Source: Oscillospiraceae bacterium
GTDB taxonomy: Bacteria; Bacillota; Clostridia; Oscillospirales; Oscillospiraceae
Length of the DNA stretch: 33,044 bases
Direction of reading: 5' to 3'
Assembly (NCBI GenBank): GCA_016292255.1
Contig: JAEEZZ010000050.1
Span: forward strand, 1-33,044
Shown: positions 1-7,408 of the stretch, in pieces
How the letters are laid out: the number at the start of each line of letters is the position of its first letter
Position numbering within the stretch: position 1 is the first letter of the stretch
Translations under genes and position numbers: made by a program
Notes under the pieces: model-generated
What the model was told of the DNA's origin: nothing
Databases searched by the model: none
Seen by the model: only the letters and a program-made list of their open reading frames with translations

Positions 1-1
1 G

Positions 2-343
2 ATGGCCCCCACCACCCTGGTGGGCCAGGTCACCACCACCTCCCCCTACGGCCGTCAGAAGGAGCACTGCGGCGAGCCCATCCGCATCGCGGAAATGCTG
101 GCCACCATCAACGGCTCCGCTTACATTGCCCGCTGCGCGCTGAACAACGCCGCCAACATCCGCAAGACCAAGGCCGCCATCAAGAAGGCCTTTGAGACGC
201 AGATTGAGGGCAAGGGCTTCTCCCTGGTCGAGGTTCTGTCCCCCTGCCCCACCAACTGGGGCAAGTCTCCTGCCGAGGCTATGGATTGGCTGCAGGACAA
301 CATGATCCCCTACTATCCTCTGGGCACTTTTAAGGAGGTTTAA
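2..343 (+). CDS. 2-oxoacid:ferredoxin oxidoreductase, beta (TPP-binding) subunit, C-terminal fragment
   Basis: This is the 3' end of a gene that begins before the window; the first visible codon happens to be ATG but the reading frame is open to the left edge, so no real start is seen. The 113 visible residues carry the PTTL-GQVTTTSPYGR stretch and the SPCPTNWG motif typical of the C-terminal half of beta subunits of KOR/VOR-type enzymes, which oxidatively decarboxylate 2-oxoacids to acyl-CoA while reducing ferredoxin in the cytoplasm. The gamma subunit follows 3 bp downstream, with an SD (AAGGAGG) overlapping the end of this gene. The substrate cannot be read from the fragment. The aminotransferase at the end of the same gene run suggests branched-chain 2-oxoacids, but 2-oxoglutarate is possible. 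Confidence 0.88.
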   Translation: MAPTTLVGQVTTTSPYGRQKEHCGEPIRIAEMLATINGSAYIARCALNNAANIRKTKAAIKKAFETQIEGKGFSLVEVLSPCPTNWGKSPAEAMDWLQDNMIPYYPLGTFKEV

Positions 344-346
344 GTC

Positions 347-883
<537 letters not shown>

Positions 884-889
884 TTATAC

Positions 890-966
890 GTAGGGGGCGG
901 CGTCCCCGACGCCCCGAACCTGCCAGATCTATGGTGCGTCCGGGCCGTCGAGACGCCGGCCCCTAC
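890..966. repeat. GTAG...CTAC palindromic repeat (BIME-like, long form, copy 1)
   Basis: This 77-bp element fills most of the gap between the gamma subunit and the CoA-transferase. It starts GTAGGGGGCGGCGTC and ends GACGCCGGCCCCTAC, so the ends are near-perfect inverted repeats; each arm can also fold on itself. The same element in opposite orientation lies at 11485-11557: left arms match at 26 of 27 positions, right arms nearly as well, and the middle differs. It lies within a transcribed gap and should form a hairpin in mRNA. No clear target duplication is visible. Confidence 0.85.
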
Positions 967-986
967 ACACGTTGGAGGAAACACCT

Positions 987-2525
987 ATGCCCCAATTCAT
1001 TTCCGCCGCCGAGGCTGTCAAGCTGATCCGGGACGGAGACACCCTGATCTATAACAACTTCCTGGGTATGTACAACTGCGAGCAGCTGTCCATCGCCCTG
1101 AACGACCGCTTCAAGGCCGAAGGCCATCCCAAGGATCTGAAGATCTACTGCACCGCCGGTCTGGGCGGCTGGGCCCCCAACACGGCCTGCGAGCAGATCG
1201 TCACTCTGGGCGCGGTCAAGACCCTGTACCTCAGCCACTACGCCTCCATGCCTGTCACCGCCCAGATGGTGCTGGACAACCAGGTGGAGGCCTACAACCT
1301 GCCCTTCGGCGTTATGTCCCACGCGGTGCGGGCGGCTGCCGCCGGTCACGATTTCGTGATCTCCGACGCCGGTCTGAACCTCTTTGTTGACCCCAAGTAC
1401 AAGGGCTACCAGCTCAACGAGCGCTCCAAGGAGGAGCTGGTGGAGGAGATCTGGATCAACGGCAAGCGTCACCTCAAGTACGCCACCCCCAAGCCCGACG
1501 TGGCCCTGATCAAGGCCAGCAGCGTGGATAGCCGTGGCAATATCTCCATGGAGAACGAGCCCGTCATCGGCGATCCCCTGTCCATTGCCCAGGCGACCAA
1601 GCGCCGCGGCGGCATCGTGATCGTCCAGGTGGAGAAGGTGCTGGACACCCCGCGCCGTCCCATTGAGGTCTCCATCCCCGCCGTTCTGGTGGACTACGTT
1701 TGCGTTACCCCGGAGCAGACCCAGATCCAGGGCATCCCCGGCTCCGATCCCAAGTTCGCCGGCGACGTCCCCATAACCGACGAGGTCCTGGTGGAGTATG
1801 CCAAGAGCCATGCCTCCACCAACCCCAAGGATCTGGCCAAGCAGCTCATCGCCCGCCGCGCCGCCAAGGAGCTGAAGCCCGGCGACGTGGTGAACATCGG
1901 CGTGGGCGCGCCCGAGTTCGTGGCCGTGGAAGCCGCCCGGGTGGGTATGCTGCCCCAGGTGGCTCTGACCGTGGAGGCCGGCTCCATGAAGGGCCTGCCC
2001 ATGGGCGGTCTGGCCTTCGGCGCCGCCATGGGCACCCAGGCGGTATGCACCACTGCCGAGCAGTTCGACCTCTATGACGGCGGCGGCCTGGACATCTGCT
2101 TCATCGGCGCCCTGGAGGTGGACAAGGAAGGCAACGTCAACGGCCACTACAACCCCAAGAAGCTCTCCGGCATCGGCGGCTTCATCAACATCACCCAGTT
2201 TACCCACCGGGTGGTCTTCTGCACCACCTTCTCCGCGGGCGGGCTGGAGATCCAGCACGACGAGCAGAACGGCCTCAAGATCGTGAAGGAAGGCAAGTTC
2301 CTCAAGCTGGCCGACCACGTCACGGCTCTGAGCTTCTCCGCCCAGAATGCCCACGAGAACAAGCAGGAGGTCACCTACGTCACCGAGCGCTGCGTGTTCA
2401 AGCTGGGTGAAAAGGGCCTGGTCCTCACCGAAGTCGCCAAGGGCGTGGACGTCAAGAAGGACATTCTGGATCTGCTGCCCTTCCAGGTCGAGGTCGCGGA
2501 AAACCTGAAGGAAATGGAATTCTGA
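987..2525 (+). CDS. Acyl-CoA:acetate/propionate CoA-transferase (Pct/YdiF type)
   Basis: A 512-residue family I CoA-transferase with both halves fused in one chain, as in propionate CoA-transferase. The N-terminal half (about 1-270) carries the CTAGLGG segment and the C-terminal half contains VEAGSMKGLPMGGLAFGA; Glu330 in that motif corresponds to the catalytic glutamate that forms the CoA thioester. Length fits the family (510-530 aa). ATG at 987 is chosen because GGAGGA lies at 974-979; an upstream TTG at 972 would be inside that SD. The enzyme probably moves CoA from acyl-CoA made by the oxidoreductase upstream onto acetate or another short acid, releasing a free fatty acid. The gaps on both sides hold palindromic repeats. 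Exact acyl specificity is not visible. Confidence 0.9.
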   Translation: MPQFISAAEAVKLIRDGDTLIYNNFLGMYNCEQLSIALNDRFKAEGHPKDLKIYCTAGLGGWAPNTACEQIVTLGAVKTLYLSHYASMPVTAQMVLDNQVEAYNLPFGVMSHAVRAAAAGHDFVISDAGLNLFVDPKYKGYQLNERSKEELVEEIWINGKRHLKYATPKPDVALIKASSVDSRGNISMENEPVIGDPLSIAQATKRRGGIVIVQVEKVLDTPRRPIEVSIPAVLVDYVCVTPEQTQIQGIPGSDPKFAGDVPITDEVLVEYAKSHASTNPKDLAKQLIARRAAKELKPGDVVNIGVGAPEFVAVEAARVGMLPQVALTVEAGSMKGLPMGGLAFGAAMGTQAVCTTAEQFDLYDGGGLDICFIGALEVDKEGNVNGHYNPKKLSGIGGFINITQFTHRVVFCTTFSAGGLEIQHDEQNGLKIVKEGKFLKLADHVTALSFSAQNAHENKQEVTYVTERCVFKLGEKGLVLTEVAKGVDVKKDILDLLPFQVEVAENLKEMEF

Positions 2526-2535
2526 TCCAGCACCC

Positions 2536-2582
2536 GTAGGGGCGGGATTGTACGTCCGCGGACAAGCAATGCTTGTCCCTAC
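2536..2582. repeat. GTAG...CTAC palindromic repeat (short two-arm form)
   Basis: A 47-bp element in the gap between the CoA-transferase and the GntR regulator. The left arm begins GTAGGGGCGGG and ends GTCCGC, like the 25-bp unit found elsewhere in the window. The right arm, GGACAAGCAATGCTTGTCC then CTAC, is itself a palindrome. It appears to be a two-arm version of the same family as the elements at 890-966 and 11485-11557, but with different internal sequence. Confidence 0.7.
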
Positions 2583-2613
2583 AGGCCATTCATAAACCGA
2601 GGAGGTACGCAAG

Positions 2614-3300
2614 GTGCCCTACACCGCCAACGCGCTGCCTGTGAAGATCGCGGATCAGCTTACGGATATGATCTCCAAGCACCGCTTCCAGCCGGGGGAC
2701 AAGCTGCCCAACGAGCTGGAGCTGGCCGAGGAGCTGCAGGTCAGCCGGGCGACGCTTCGTGAGGCGCTCCGGATCCTCTCTACCCGCGGTCTGGTGGAAG
2801 CCAGGCGAGGGATCGGAACCTTCGTGACCCAGAGCAAGAGCATCCACGCGGACTATGACATCCTCAAGATCCAAAACACCAACGTCACCGCGAAGGAGCT
2901 CTACGAAATGCGGCTGATGTTCGAGCCCCAGGCCGCGTATTACGCCTGTCTGCGGGCCAGTGACGAGGAACTGGAGACCATCTTCCGCTTTGGGGAGCTG
3001 GACGAGCAAATGATCCAGCGTCGCGATCCGCTCTGGGATGAAAGCGAGCAGAAGTTTCACAATTCCATCGCCTCTGCGACCCACAACCAATTCATCACGG
3101 CGCTGCTCCCCATCTTCAACCGGGCCATCCACCAGGGCATTATCCTGGCCAACGAATCTCCTCAGGTCTCGGAAATGACCCTGCACGATCACCGCGTTCT
3201 GATGCAGTACCTCCGGGATCGGAACCCGGAGGGGGCCAAGACCGCCATGTATCTGCACATCATCAACACCATGCGGGCCTTCCATATCCCGCTTGATTAG
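2614..3300 (+). CDS. GntR-family transcriptional regulator, FadR/FCD subfamily
   Basis: A 228-residue regulator. Residues about 9-73 form a GntR winged helix-turn-helix, with the family signature PGDKLPNELELAEELQVSRATLREALRILSTRG seen in two pieces around residues 27-60. Residues about 90-215 are helical and match an FCD effector domain, which usually binds a carboxylic acid, often with a metal held by Asp/His residues (His in SEQKFHNSIA and in LHDHRVL fit). The start is GTG with GAGGAGG 8 bp upstream. Lying between the CoA-transferase and the aminotransferase in the same direction, it probably senses an organic acid of this pathway and controls the operon. No operator was identified. Confidence 0.93.
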   Translation: MPYTANALPVKIADQLTDMISKHRFQPGDKLPNELELAEELQVSRATLREALRILSTRGLVEARRGIGTFVTQSKSIHADYDILKIQNTNVTAKELYEMRLMFEPQAAYYACLRASDEELETIFRFGELDEQMIQRRDPLWDESEQKFHNSIASATHNQFITALLPIFNRAIHQGIILANESPQVSEMTLHDHRVLMQYLRDRNPEGAKTAMYLHIINTMRAFHIPLD

Positions 3301-3308
3301 AAACCCAT

Positions 3309-3333
3309 GCAGGGACGGGCATCGCCTGTCCGC
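3309..3333 (+). repeat. 25-bp palindromic repeat unit (variant starting GCAG)
   Basis: This copy begins GCAGGGACGGGC and ends GCCTGTCCGC, folding through GGACGGGC and GCCTGTCC. It has the same length and the same end sequence (TCCGC) as the units at 7853-7877 and 29709-29733, with GCAG in place of GTAG. It occupies the gap between the GntR gene and ilvE, which argues against the longer N-terminal extension of ilvE from an ATG at 3307. Confidence 0.65.
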
Positions 3334-3360
3334 AACAACATAACAAAGGAGATCATCATC

Positions 3361-4437
3361 GTGAAAGGACTTACCATCACCAAAACCGAGCATCCCAAGG
3401 CAAAACCCGCGAAGGGCGCGAAGCTGGGCTTCGGCTCCGTCTTCACCGACCATATGCTGCTCATGGACTACACCCGCGGCCAGGGCTGGCATGACGCCCG
3501 CATCGTCCCCTACGGCCCCATCTCCCTGAGCCCCGCTGCCACCGTCTTCCACTATGCCCAGGAGACCTTCGAGGGCATGAAGGCCTATCGCGCCGAGGAC
3601 GGCCGCATCCTGCTGTTCCGGCCCGAGGAGAACTTCAAGCGTCTGAACCAGTCCAACGAGCGTCTGTGCATCCCCGAGCTGGACGTGGATTTCTGCATTG
3701 AGACTCTGAAGGAGCTGGTCATGCTGGACAAGGACTGGATTCCCGAGGACAAGGAAGCCTCCCTGTACATCCGTCCCTTCGTCATCGGCAACGAGCCCAA
3801 GCTGGGCGTCAAGGAAGCCGACAACTACATCTACTGCGTCCTGCTGAGCCCCTCCGGCGCTTACTATGAGAACGGCCTGCAGCCCGTGCCCATCTACGTG
3901 GAAGAGAACTACGTCCGCGCGGTGCGCGGCGGCACCGGCTTTGCCAAGACCGGCGGCAACTACGCCTCCTCTATGAAGGCCCAGGCTATCGCCCACGAGA
4001 AGGGCTACTCTCAGGTTCTGTGGCTGGACGGCGTGGAGAAGAAGTACATCGGCGAAGTCGGCGCGATGAACATCTTCTTCGTGGTGGACGGCGAGGTCCT
4101 GACCCCCGAGCTGGACGGCTCCATCCTCTCCGGCATCACCCGGAAGTCCATGATCCAGATCCTGCGGGATAAGGGCTACAAGGTCACCGAGCGGAAGATC
4201 ACCATCCAGGAGATCGCGGACGCCTACGACGCCGGCAAGCTGCAGGAAGTCTTCGGCACCGGCACCGCTGCTGTTATCTCCCCCGTGGGCCAGCTGGAGT
4301 GGGGCGACAAGATCATGAAGATCAACAACGGCAAGATCGGCGACATCTCCATGTATGCCTACAAGACCCTCACCGACATCCAGTGGGGCCGCGCCAAGGG
4401 TCCCGAGGGCTGGTCTGTTGAGATCGGCCACGAATAA
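3361..4437 (+). CDS. ilvE: Branched-chain amino acid aminotransferase
   Basis: A 358-residue PLP enzyme of fold type IV, group II BCAT, interconverting Leu/Ile/Val and their 2-oxoacids with 2-oxoglutarate/glutamate. Visible motifs are FEGMKAYR (about residues 70-77), YIRPF (136-140), the PLP-lysine segment AKTGGNY with Lys196, QVLWLDG, and GTGTAAVISPV near the C-terminus where the cofactor phosphate binds. GTG at 3361 is preferred: AAAGGAG lies at 3345-3351, and the alternative ATG at 3307 would read through a palindromic repeat. It is the last gene of the operon and is followed by a strong terminator. With the ferredoxin oxidoreductase and CoA-transferase upstream it suggests branched-chain amino acid fermentation to branched fatty acids, though the reactions can also run in the biosynthetic direction. 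Confidence 0.95.
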   Translation: MKGLTITKTEHPKAKPAKGAKLGFGSVFTDHMLLMDYTRGQGWHDARIVPYGPISLSPAATVFHYAQETFEGMKAYRAEDGRILLFRPEENFKRLNQSNERLCIPELDVDFCIETLKELVMLDKDWIPEDKEASLYIRPFVIGNEPKLGVKEADNYIYCVLLSPSGAYYENGLQPVPIYVEENYVRAVRGGTGFAKTGGNYASSMKAQAIAHEKGYSQVLWLDGVEKKYIGEVGAMNIFFVVDGEVLTPELDGSILSGITRKSMIQILRDKGYKVTERKITIQEIADAYDAGKLQEVFGTGTAAVISPVGQLEWGDKIMKINNGKIGDISMYAYKTLTDIQWGRAKGPEGWSVEIGHE

Positions 4438-4467
4438 TCCCAGGCATATTTCCAAGCATCACAAAGC

Positions 4468-4507
4468 ATAAAACGATCCCCCGGCTTCGGCCGGGGGATC
4501 GTTTTAT
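4468..4507. terminator. Bidirectional intrinsic terminator
   Basis: A long perfect hairpin, stem ATAAAACGATCCCCCGGC with a TTCG loop. The A-rich left flank and TTTT right flank let it work on both strands, between convergent ilvE (plus) and the orphan gene at 4521-5378 (minus). Confidence 0.92.
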
Positions 4508-4520
4508 GTGGTGAACAAGT

Positions 4521-5378
4521 TTAGCACTTTTCGTTGCAGTTGCAGCAGGCAACAAGCGCGTACATCAGATCGTCGCTTGCTCTGTAACCCAACTGGCGGA
4601 GCAGGCTGGTCCAGGACAGCATCTTGTCACAGTACTTTTCAATGCCGCAGCGATTGTTCTCCAGCAGCTTGTCCAGCACCTCGGAGATGAACTTCTTGTC
4701 GGGGTTACGCAGGTTCATCCGCTTGATGTCGTCCGCGCCGTAGCTGCGGTAGTTGATCTCCTCCACCAGGGGGATCATATCCTGCATGGACAGGAACGAG
4801 ATCAGCTTCATGTTGCGGCTGTCAGCCAGTAGGCGGATCGCCAGATCCTTGGAGCCGCAGTTGGATACGTCCACGTCATAGTCGCGCACGTACTCCAGAA
4901 CCATGGTGTACTGCTTGTCGGTCAGCGGGGTCGGGCACTGGATCAGATCGGCAACGATGTTATCGATCTTGACCTTCGCTTCTCTCTCGGAGATGATCGC
5001 GTAATCCTGGATGACGTTCTTTTCACGGAAGGCGGTCTTATCCAGGAAGGATTCAAAGAAGGAATTGCCCTCTTCAAACAGATTCAGACCATGGGTCTTG
5101 GAATAACGATAGAGCTGGACGAACAGCATTTCATCCGAGGACAGGGACTTGACGGACGCGGGGAAGTTCCGATAGTAGGACTCGGGGACGTCGACGCCAA
5201 GCTGCTCGGACACAAAGCGGATCATCTCGATCTGCGCGAGCTTCTCACCGGATGTGATTCGAATATTGAACAGAGCAGCGAAGGAAAACACGACTTCGAA
5301 CGCGTTCTCCGTGCTGTTATCAATATCGGAAACGATGAATTTCTCTTGAAATAGCTGTTCCTTGTAAATCTGTTTCAT
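4521..5378 (-). CDS. Unrecognised 285-residue cytoplasmic protein with Cys-rich C-terminus
   Basis: I cannot assign a function. There is no signal peptide or membrane segment; the chain looks mostly helical and acidic, with an N-terminal phrase SDIDNSTENAFEVVFSFAALF and a later EEINYRSYG. It resembles, from memory and unchecked, the N-terminal region of much longer uncharacterised Firmicutes proteins, so it may be a shortened version. The end reads ACCNCNEKC, an unusual cluster of four cysteines in eight residues that could bind a metal or be the aberrant tail of a truncated gene. The start ATG has GGAGGT at 5383-5388 (minus), and a consensus promoter lies about 95 bp upstream, so it is probably a monocistronic, expressed gene. 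Codon use is somewhat less GC-biased than in the neighbours. Confidence 0.8.
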   Translation of the reverse strand: MKQIYKEQLFQEKFIVSDIDNSTENAFEVVFSFAALFNIRITSGEKLAQIEMIRFVSEQLGVDVPESYYRNFPASVKSLSSDEMLFVQLYRYSKTHGLNLFEEGNSFFESFLDKTAFREKNVIQDYAIISEREAKVKIDNIVADLIQCPTPLTDKQYTMVLEYVRDYDVDVSNCGSKDLAIRLLADSRNMKLISFLSMQDMIPLVEEINYRSYGADDIKRMNLRNPDKKFISEVLDKLLENNRCGIEKYCDKMLSWTSLLRQLGYRASDDLMYALVACCNCNEKC

Positions 5379-5403
5379 TGCTACCTCCTGTATATGTTAT
5401 CAG

Positions 5404-5455
5404 CTCGGCTGCGCCGGTCTGACAGATCGGGACACTCGAATGAGCCGCCCCTATG
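5404..5455. repeat. Possible degenerate palindromic repeat in 5' UTR
   Basis: On the minus strand this segment starts ATAGGGGCGGCTC, close to the GTAGGGGCGG foot of the repeat family, and contains the short inverted pieces GATCTGTC and GACAGATC. It would be transcribed in the leader of the 285-residue gene. The match is weak and there is no clear CTAC end. Confidence 0.3.
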
Positions 5456-5471
5456 TTATCCTCACTGTAGT

Positions 5472-5500
5472 ATTATAGCACATGAAATTGGAAAAATCAA
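5472..5500 (-). promoter_or_regulatory. Sigma-A promoter for the 285-residue gene
   Basis: On the minus strand: TTGATT, a 17-bp spacer, TATAAT. It lies in an AT-rich stretch, and transcription would begin near 5465, giving a leader of about 85 nt before the ATG at 5378. Confidence 0.8.
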
Positions 5501-5562
5501 TTCTATTTTTCATTTATTTTTAACATAATTTTCACGTAACAGAATAAACGCGTTGAAAATCT

Positions 5563-5600
5563 ACCGGTTGGGGGAAGCCCGCGCGTCAGCCCCAACCGGT
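5563..5600 (-). terminator. Probable terminator of the ABC exporter operon
   Basis: The 11-bp inverted repeat ACCGGTTGGGG / CCCCAACCGGT with a 16-nt loop sits 33 bp after the last exporter gene. On the minus strand the hairpin is followed by AGATTTTC, a weak U-tract, so termination may be partial. Confidence 0.55.
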
Positions 5601-5632
5601 GGTGATCGCCTTCGGAGGAGTCGGAATAATTT

Positions 5633-7408
5633 TCAAAAAGATTCTGAAAATTGGCTGTTATAAAGCTCGGCGTAGAACCCTCCCCGGGCCAAAAGCGCAT
5701 CATGATTGCCGATCTCGATGACCTTTCCCGCCTTCATGACCAGGATCACATCCGCCTCCCGAATGGTGGAAAGACGGTGGGCAACGATGAAGCTGGTGCG
5801 GCCTCGCATCATGGCGGCGAAGGCGCTTTGGATCTTCAGCTCCGTCCGCGTGTCGATGGAGGAGGTGGCCTCGTCCAGGATCAGCATGGGCGGCAGGCAG
5901 AGCATGATCCGGGCGATGCACAGCAGCTGCTTCTGCCCCTGGGAGAGCATCCCGCCGTCCTCGGTGATCACCGTGTCGTAGCCCTGGGGCAGCAGGCGGA
6001 TGAAGCTGTGGGCATGGGCGGCCCGGCAGGCAGCCTCGATCTCCGCGTCGGTGGCGTCTGGCCTTCCCAGGATCAGATTGTCCCGGATGGTGCCGGAGCG
6101 GAGCCAGGTCTCCTGGAGAACCATGCCGTAGTTGGCCCGGAGGCTGGCCCGGGTCATCTCCCGCAGCTCGGTGCCGTCCACCCGGATGGCGCCGCCGTCC
6201 ACGTCGTAGAAGCGCATCAGCAGATTGATCAGCGTCGTCTTGCCGCAGCCCGTGGGCCCCACGATGGCGATCCGCTGGCCGGGCTGGGCGGTGAAGGACA
6301 GGTTTTCAATCAGCTTCTTCGACTTATCGTAGGAGAAGGAGACGTCGTCCAGCGTGATCTTCCCTTCTACGTCGCTCAGAACCTTTGCGTCCGGTGCGTC
6401 AGGGGGTTCCACAGCCTCGTCCATCAGCTGGAAGACCCGGCCCGCGCAGGCCAGGGCGTTCTGGAATTCCGTCATGACGCCGCTGATCTCATTGAAGGGC
6501 TTGGTGTATTGGTTGGCGTAGGCCAGAAGGGCCGAGAGGCTGCCCACGGTGAAAACCGCCGCGGTGCCCGCGGTGGAAACGCAGAGCAGAGCTCCGGCCA
6601 GCACCACGGCGGCGTAGACCACGGAATTGACGAAGCGGGTGCAGGGATTCGTCAGAGAGGAGAAGAACACCGCCTTGAGGGAGGTCGTCTCCAGCCGGTC
6701 ATTGATGGCGTCAAAGTCCTCCACGGCCCGCGCCTCCCGGCCGAAGGCCTTGACCACCTTCAAGCCGCCCAGAAGCTCGTCCACATAGGCCGTCTGCTCG
6801 CCGCGGGTCCGGCTCTGGGCCACGAAATAGCTGTGGGTATGAGAAGCAATATACTTTGCCACAACGAAGCTGAGGGGCGTCAGAACGATGACAAGGCCCG
6901 CGATCAAGGGCTTGATGGAGATCATAAAGCCCAGGGTGCCCAGGATGGTGACGATGCCGGTAAAGAGCTGGGTAAAGCCCAGAAGGAGGCCGTCGGAAAG
7001 CTGATCCACGTCTGTGATGATCTGACTCACCAGCTCGCCCACGCTGTGCCGGTCCAGGTAAGACAGGGGCAGCTGCTGCAGATGCCGAAAGGCGCGATTG
7101 CGTACATCCCGGACCACCTGGAAGGTGACCCGGTTGTGAATGATGCTGACAAGCCACTGCATCACGGCGGTGAGACCGGCGCAAGCGGCGATCCAAAGCA
7201 GGAGCCGCTTGATCTCGTCAAAATCCACGCGGTCAACGCCGACGATACAGTCGATGGCACGGCCGACCAACACCGGAAGATAGAGCGTCAGAGCCACGGC
7301 CCCGGCAGAGAGCAGGATGGAGCTCAAAATCAACAGCCGATAGGGCATCAGCAGGGTCAGCACCCGCTTGCCTGTTCCGGGCGCGGCAGGGTTTTTCTTT
7401 GCCTTCAT
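5633..7408 (-). CDS. ABC exporter subunit with consensus ATPase site (heterodimer partner B)
   Basis: A 591-residue half-transporter: a six-helix transmembrane domain (about 20-320) followed by an NBD. The NBD has Walker A GPTGCGKT (384-391), signature LSQGQ (488-492), Walker B with catalytic Glu513 (LILDEATSS) and switch His544 (VAHR). Its signature is altered (Q for G) while its Walker B is intact, the reverse of the upstream gene product. In heterodimeric exporters such as TM287/288, BmrCD and LmrCD this pairing gives one working and one degenerate ATP site. The ATG has AAAGGAGG upstream and overlaps the upstream stop codon (ATGA), so the subunits are translationally coupled. Substrate is unknown; multidrug or lipid export is typical of the family. 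Confidence 0.93.
   Translation of the reverse strand: MKAKKNPAAPGTGKRVLTLLMPYRLLILSSILLSAGAVALTLYLPVLVGRAIDCIVGVDRVDFDEIKRLLLWIAACAGLTAVMQWLVSIIHNRVTFQVVRDVRNRAFRHLQQLPLSYLDRHSVGELVSQIITDVDQLSDGLLLGFTQLFTGIVTILGTLGFMISIKPLIAGLVIVLTPLSFVVAKYIASHTHSYFVAQSRTRGEQTAYVDELLGGLKVVKAFGREARAVEDFDAINDRLETTSLKAVFFSSLTNPCTRFVNSVVYAAVVLAGALLCVSTAGTAAVFTVGSLSALLAYANQYTKPFNEISGVMTEFQNALACAGRVFQLMDEAVEPPDAPDAKVLSDVEGKITLDDVSFSYDKSKKLIENLSFTAQPGQRIAIVGPTGCGKTTLINLLMRFYDVDGGAIRVDGTELREMTRASLRANYGMVLQETWLRSGTIRDNLILGRPDATDAEIEAACRAAHAHSFIRLLPQGYDTVITEDGGMLSQGQKQLLCIARIMLCLPPMLILDEATSSIDTRTELKIQSAFAAMMRGRTSFIVAHRLSTIREADVILVMKAGKVIEIGNHDALLARGGFYAELYNSQFSESF

Noticed and set aside
890-966. Rho-independent terminator inside the first operon
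   Set aside because: The hairpin lacks a T-tract on either side and is a repeat seen again at 11485-11557; it is better described as a repeat element.
3307-3360. Earlier ATG start for ilvE at 3307
   Set aside because: It would translate a palindromic repeat and has no SD, while GTG at 3361 has AAAGGAG at the right distance.
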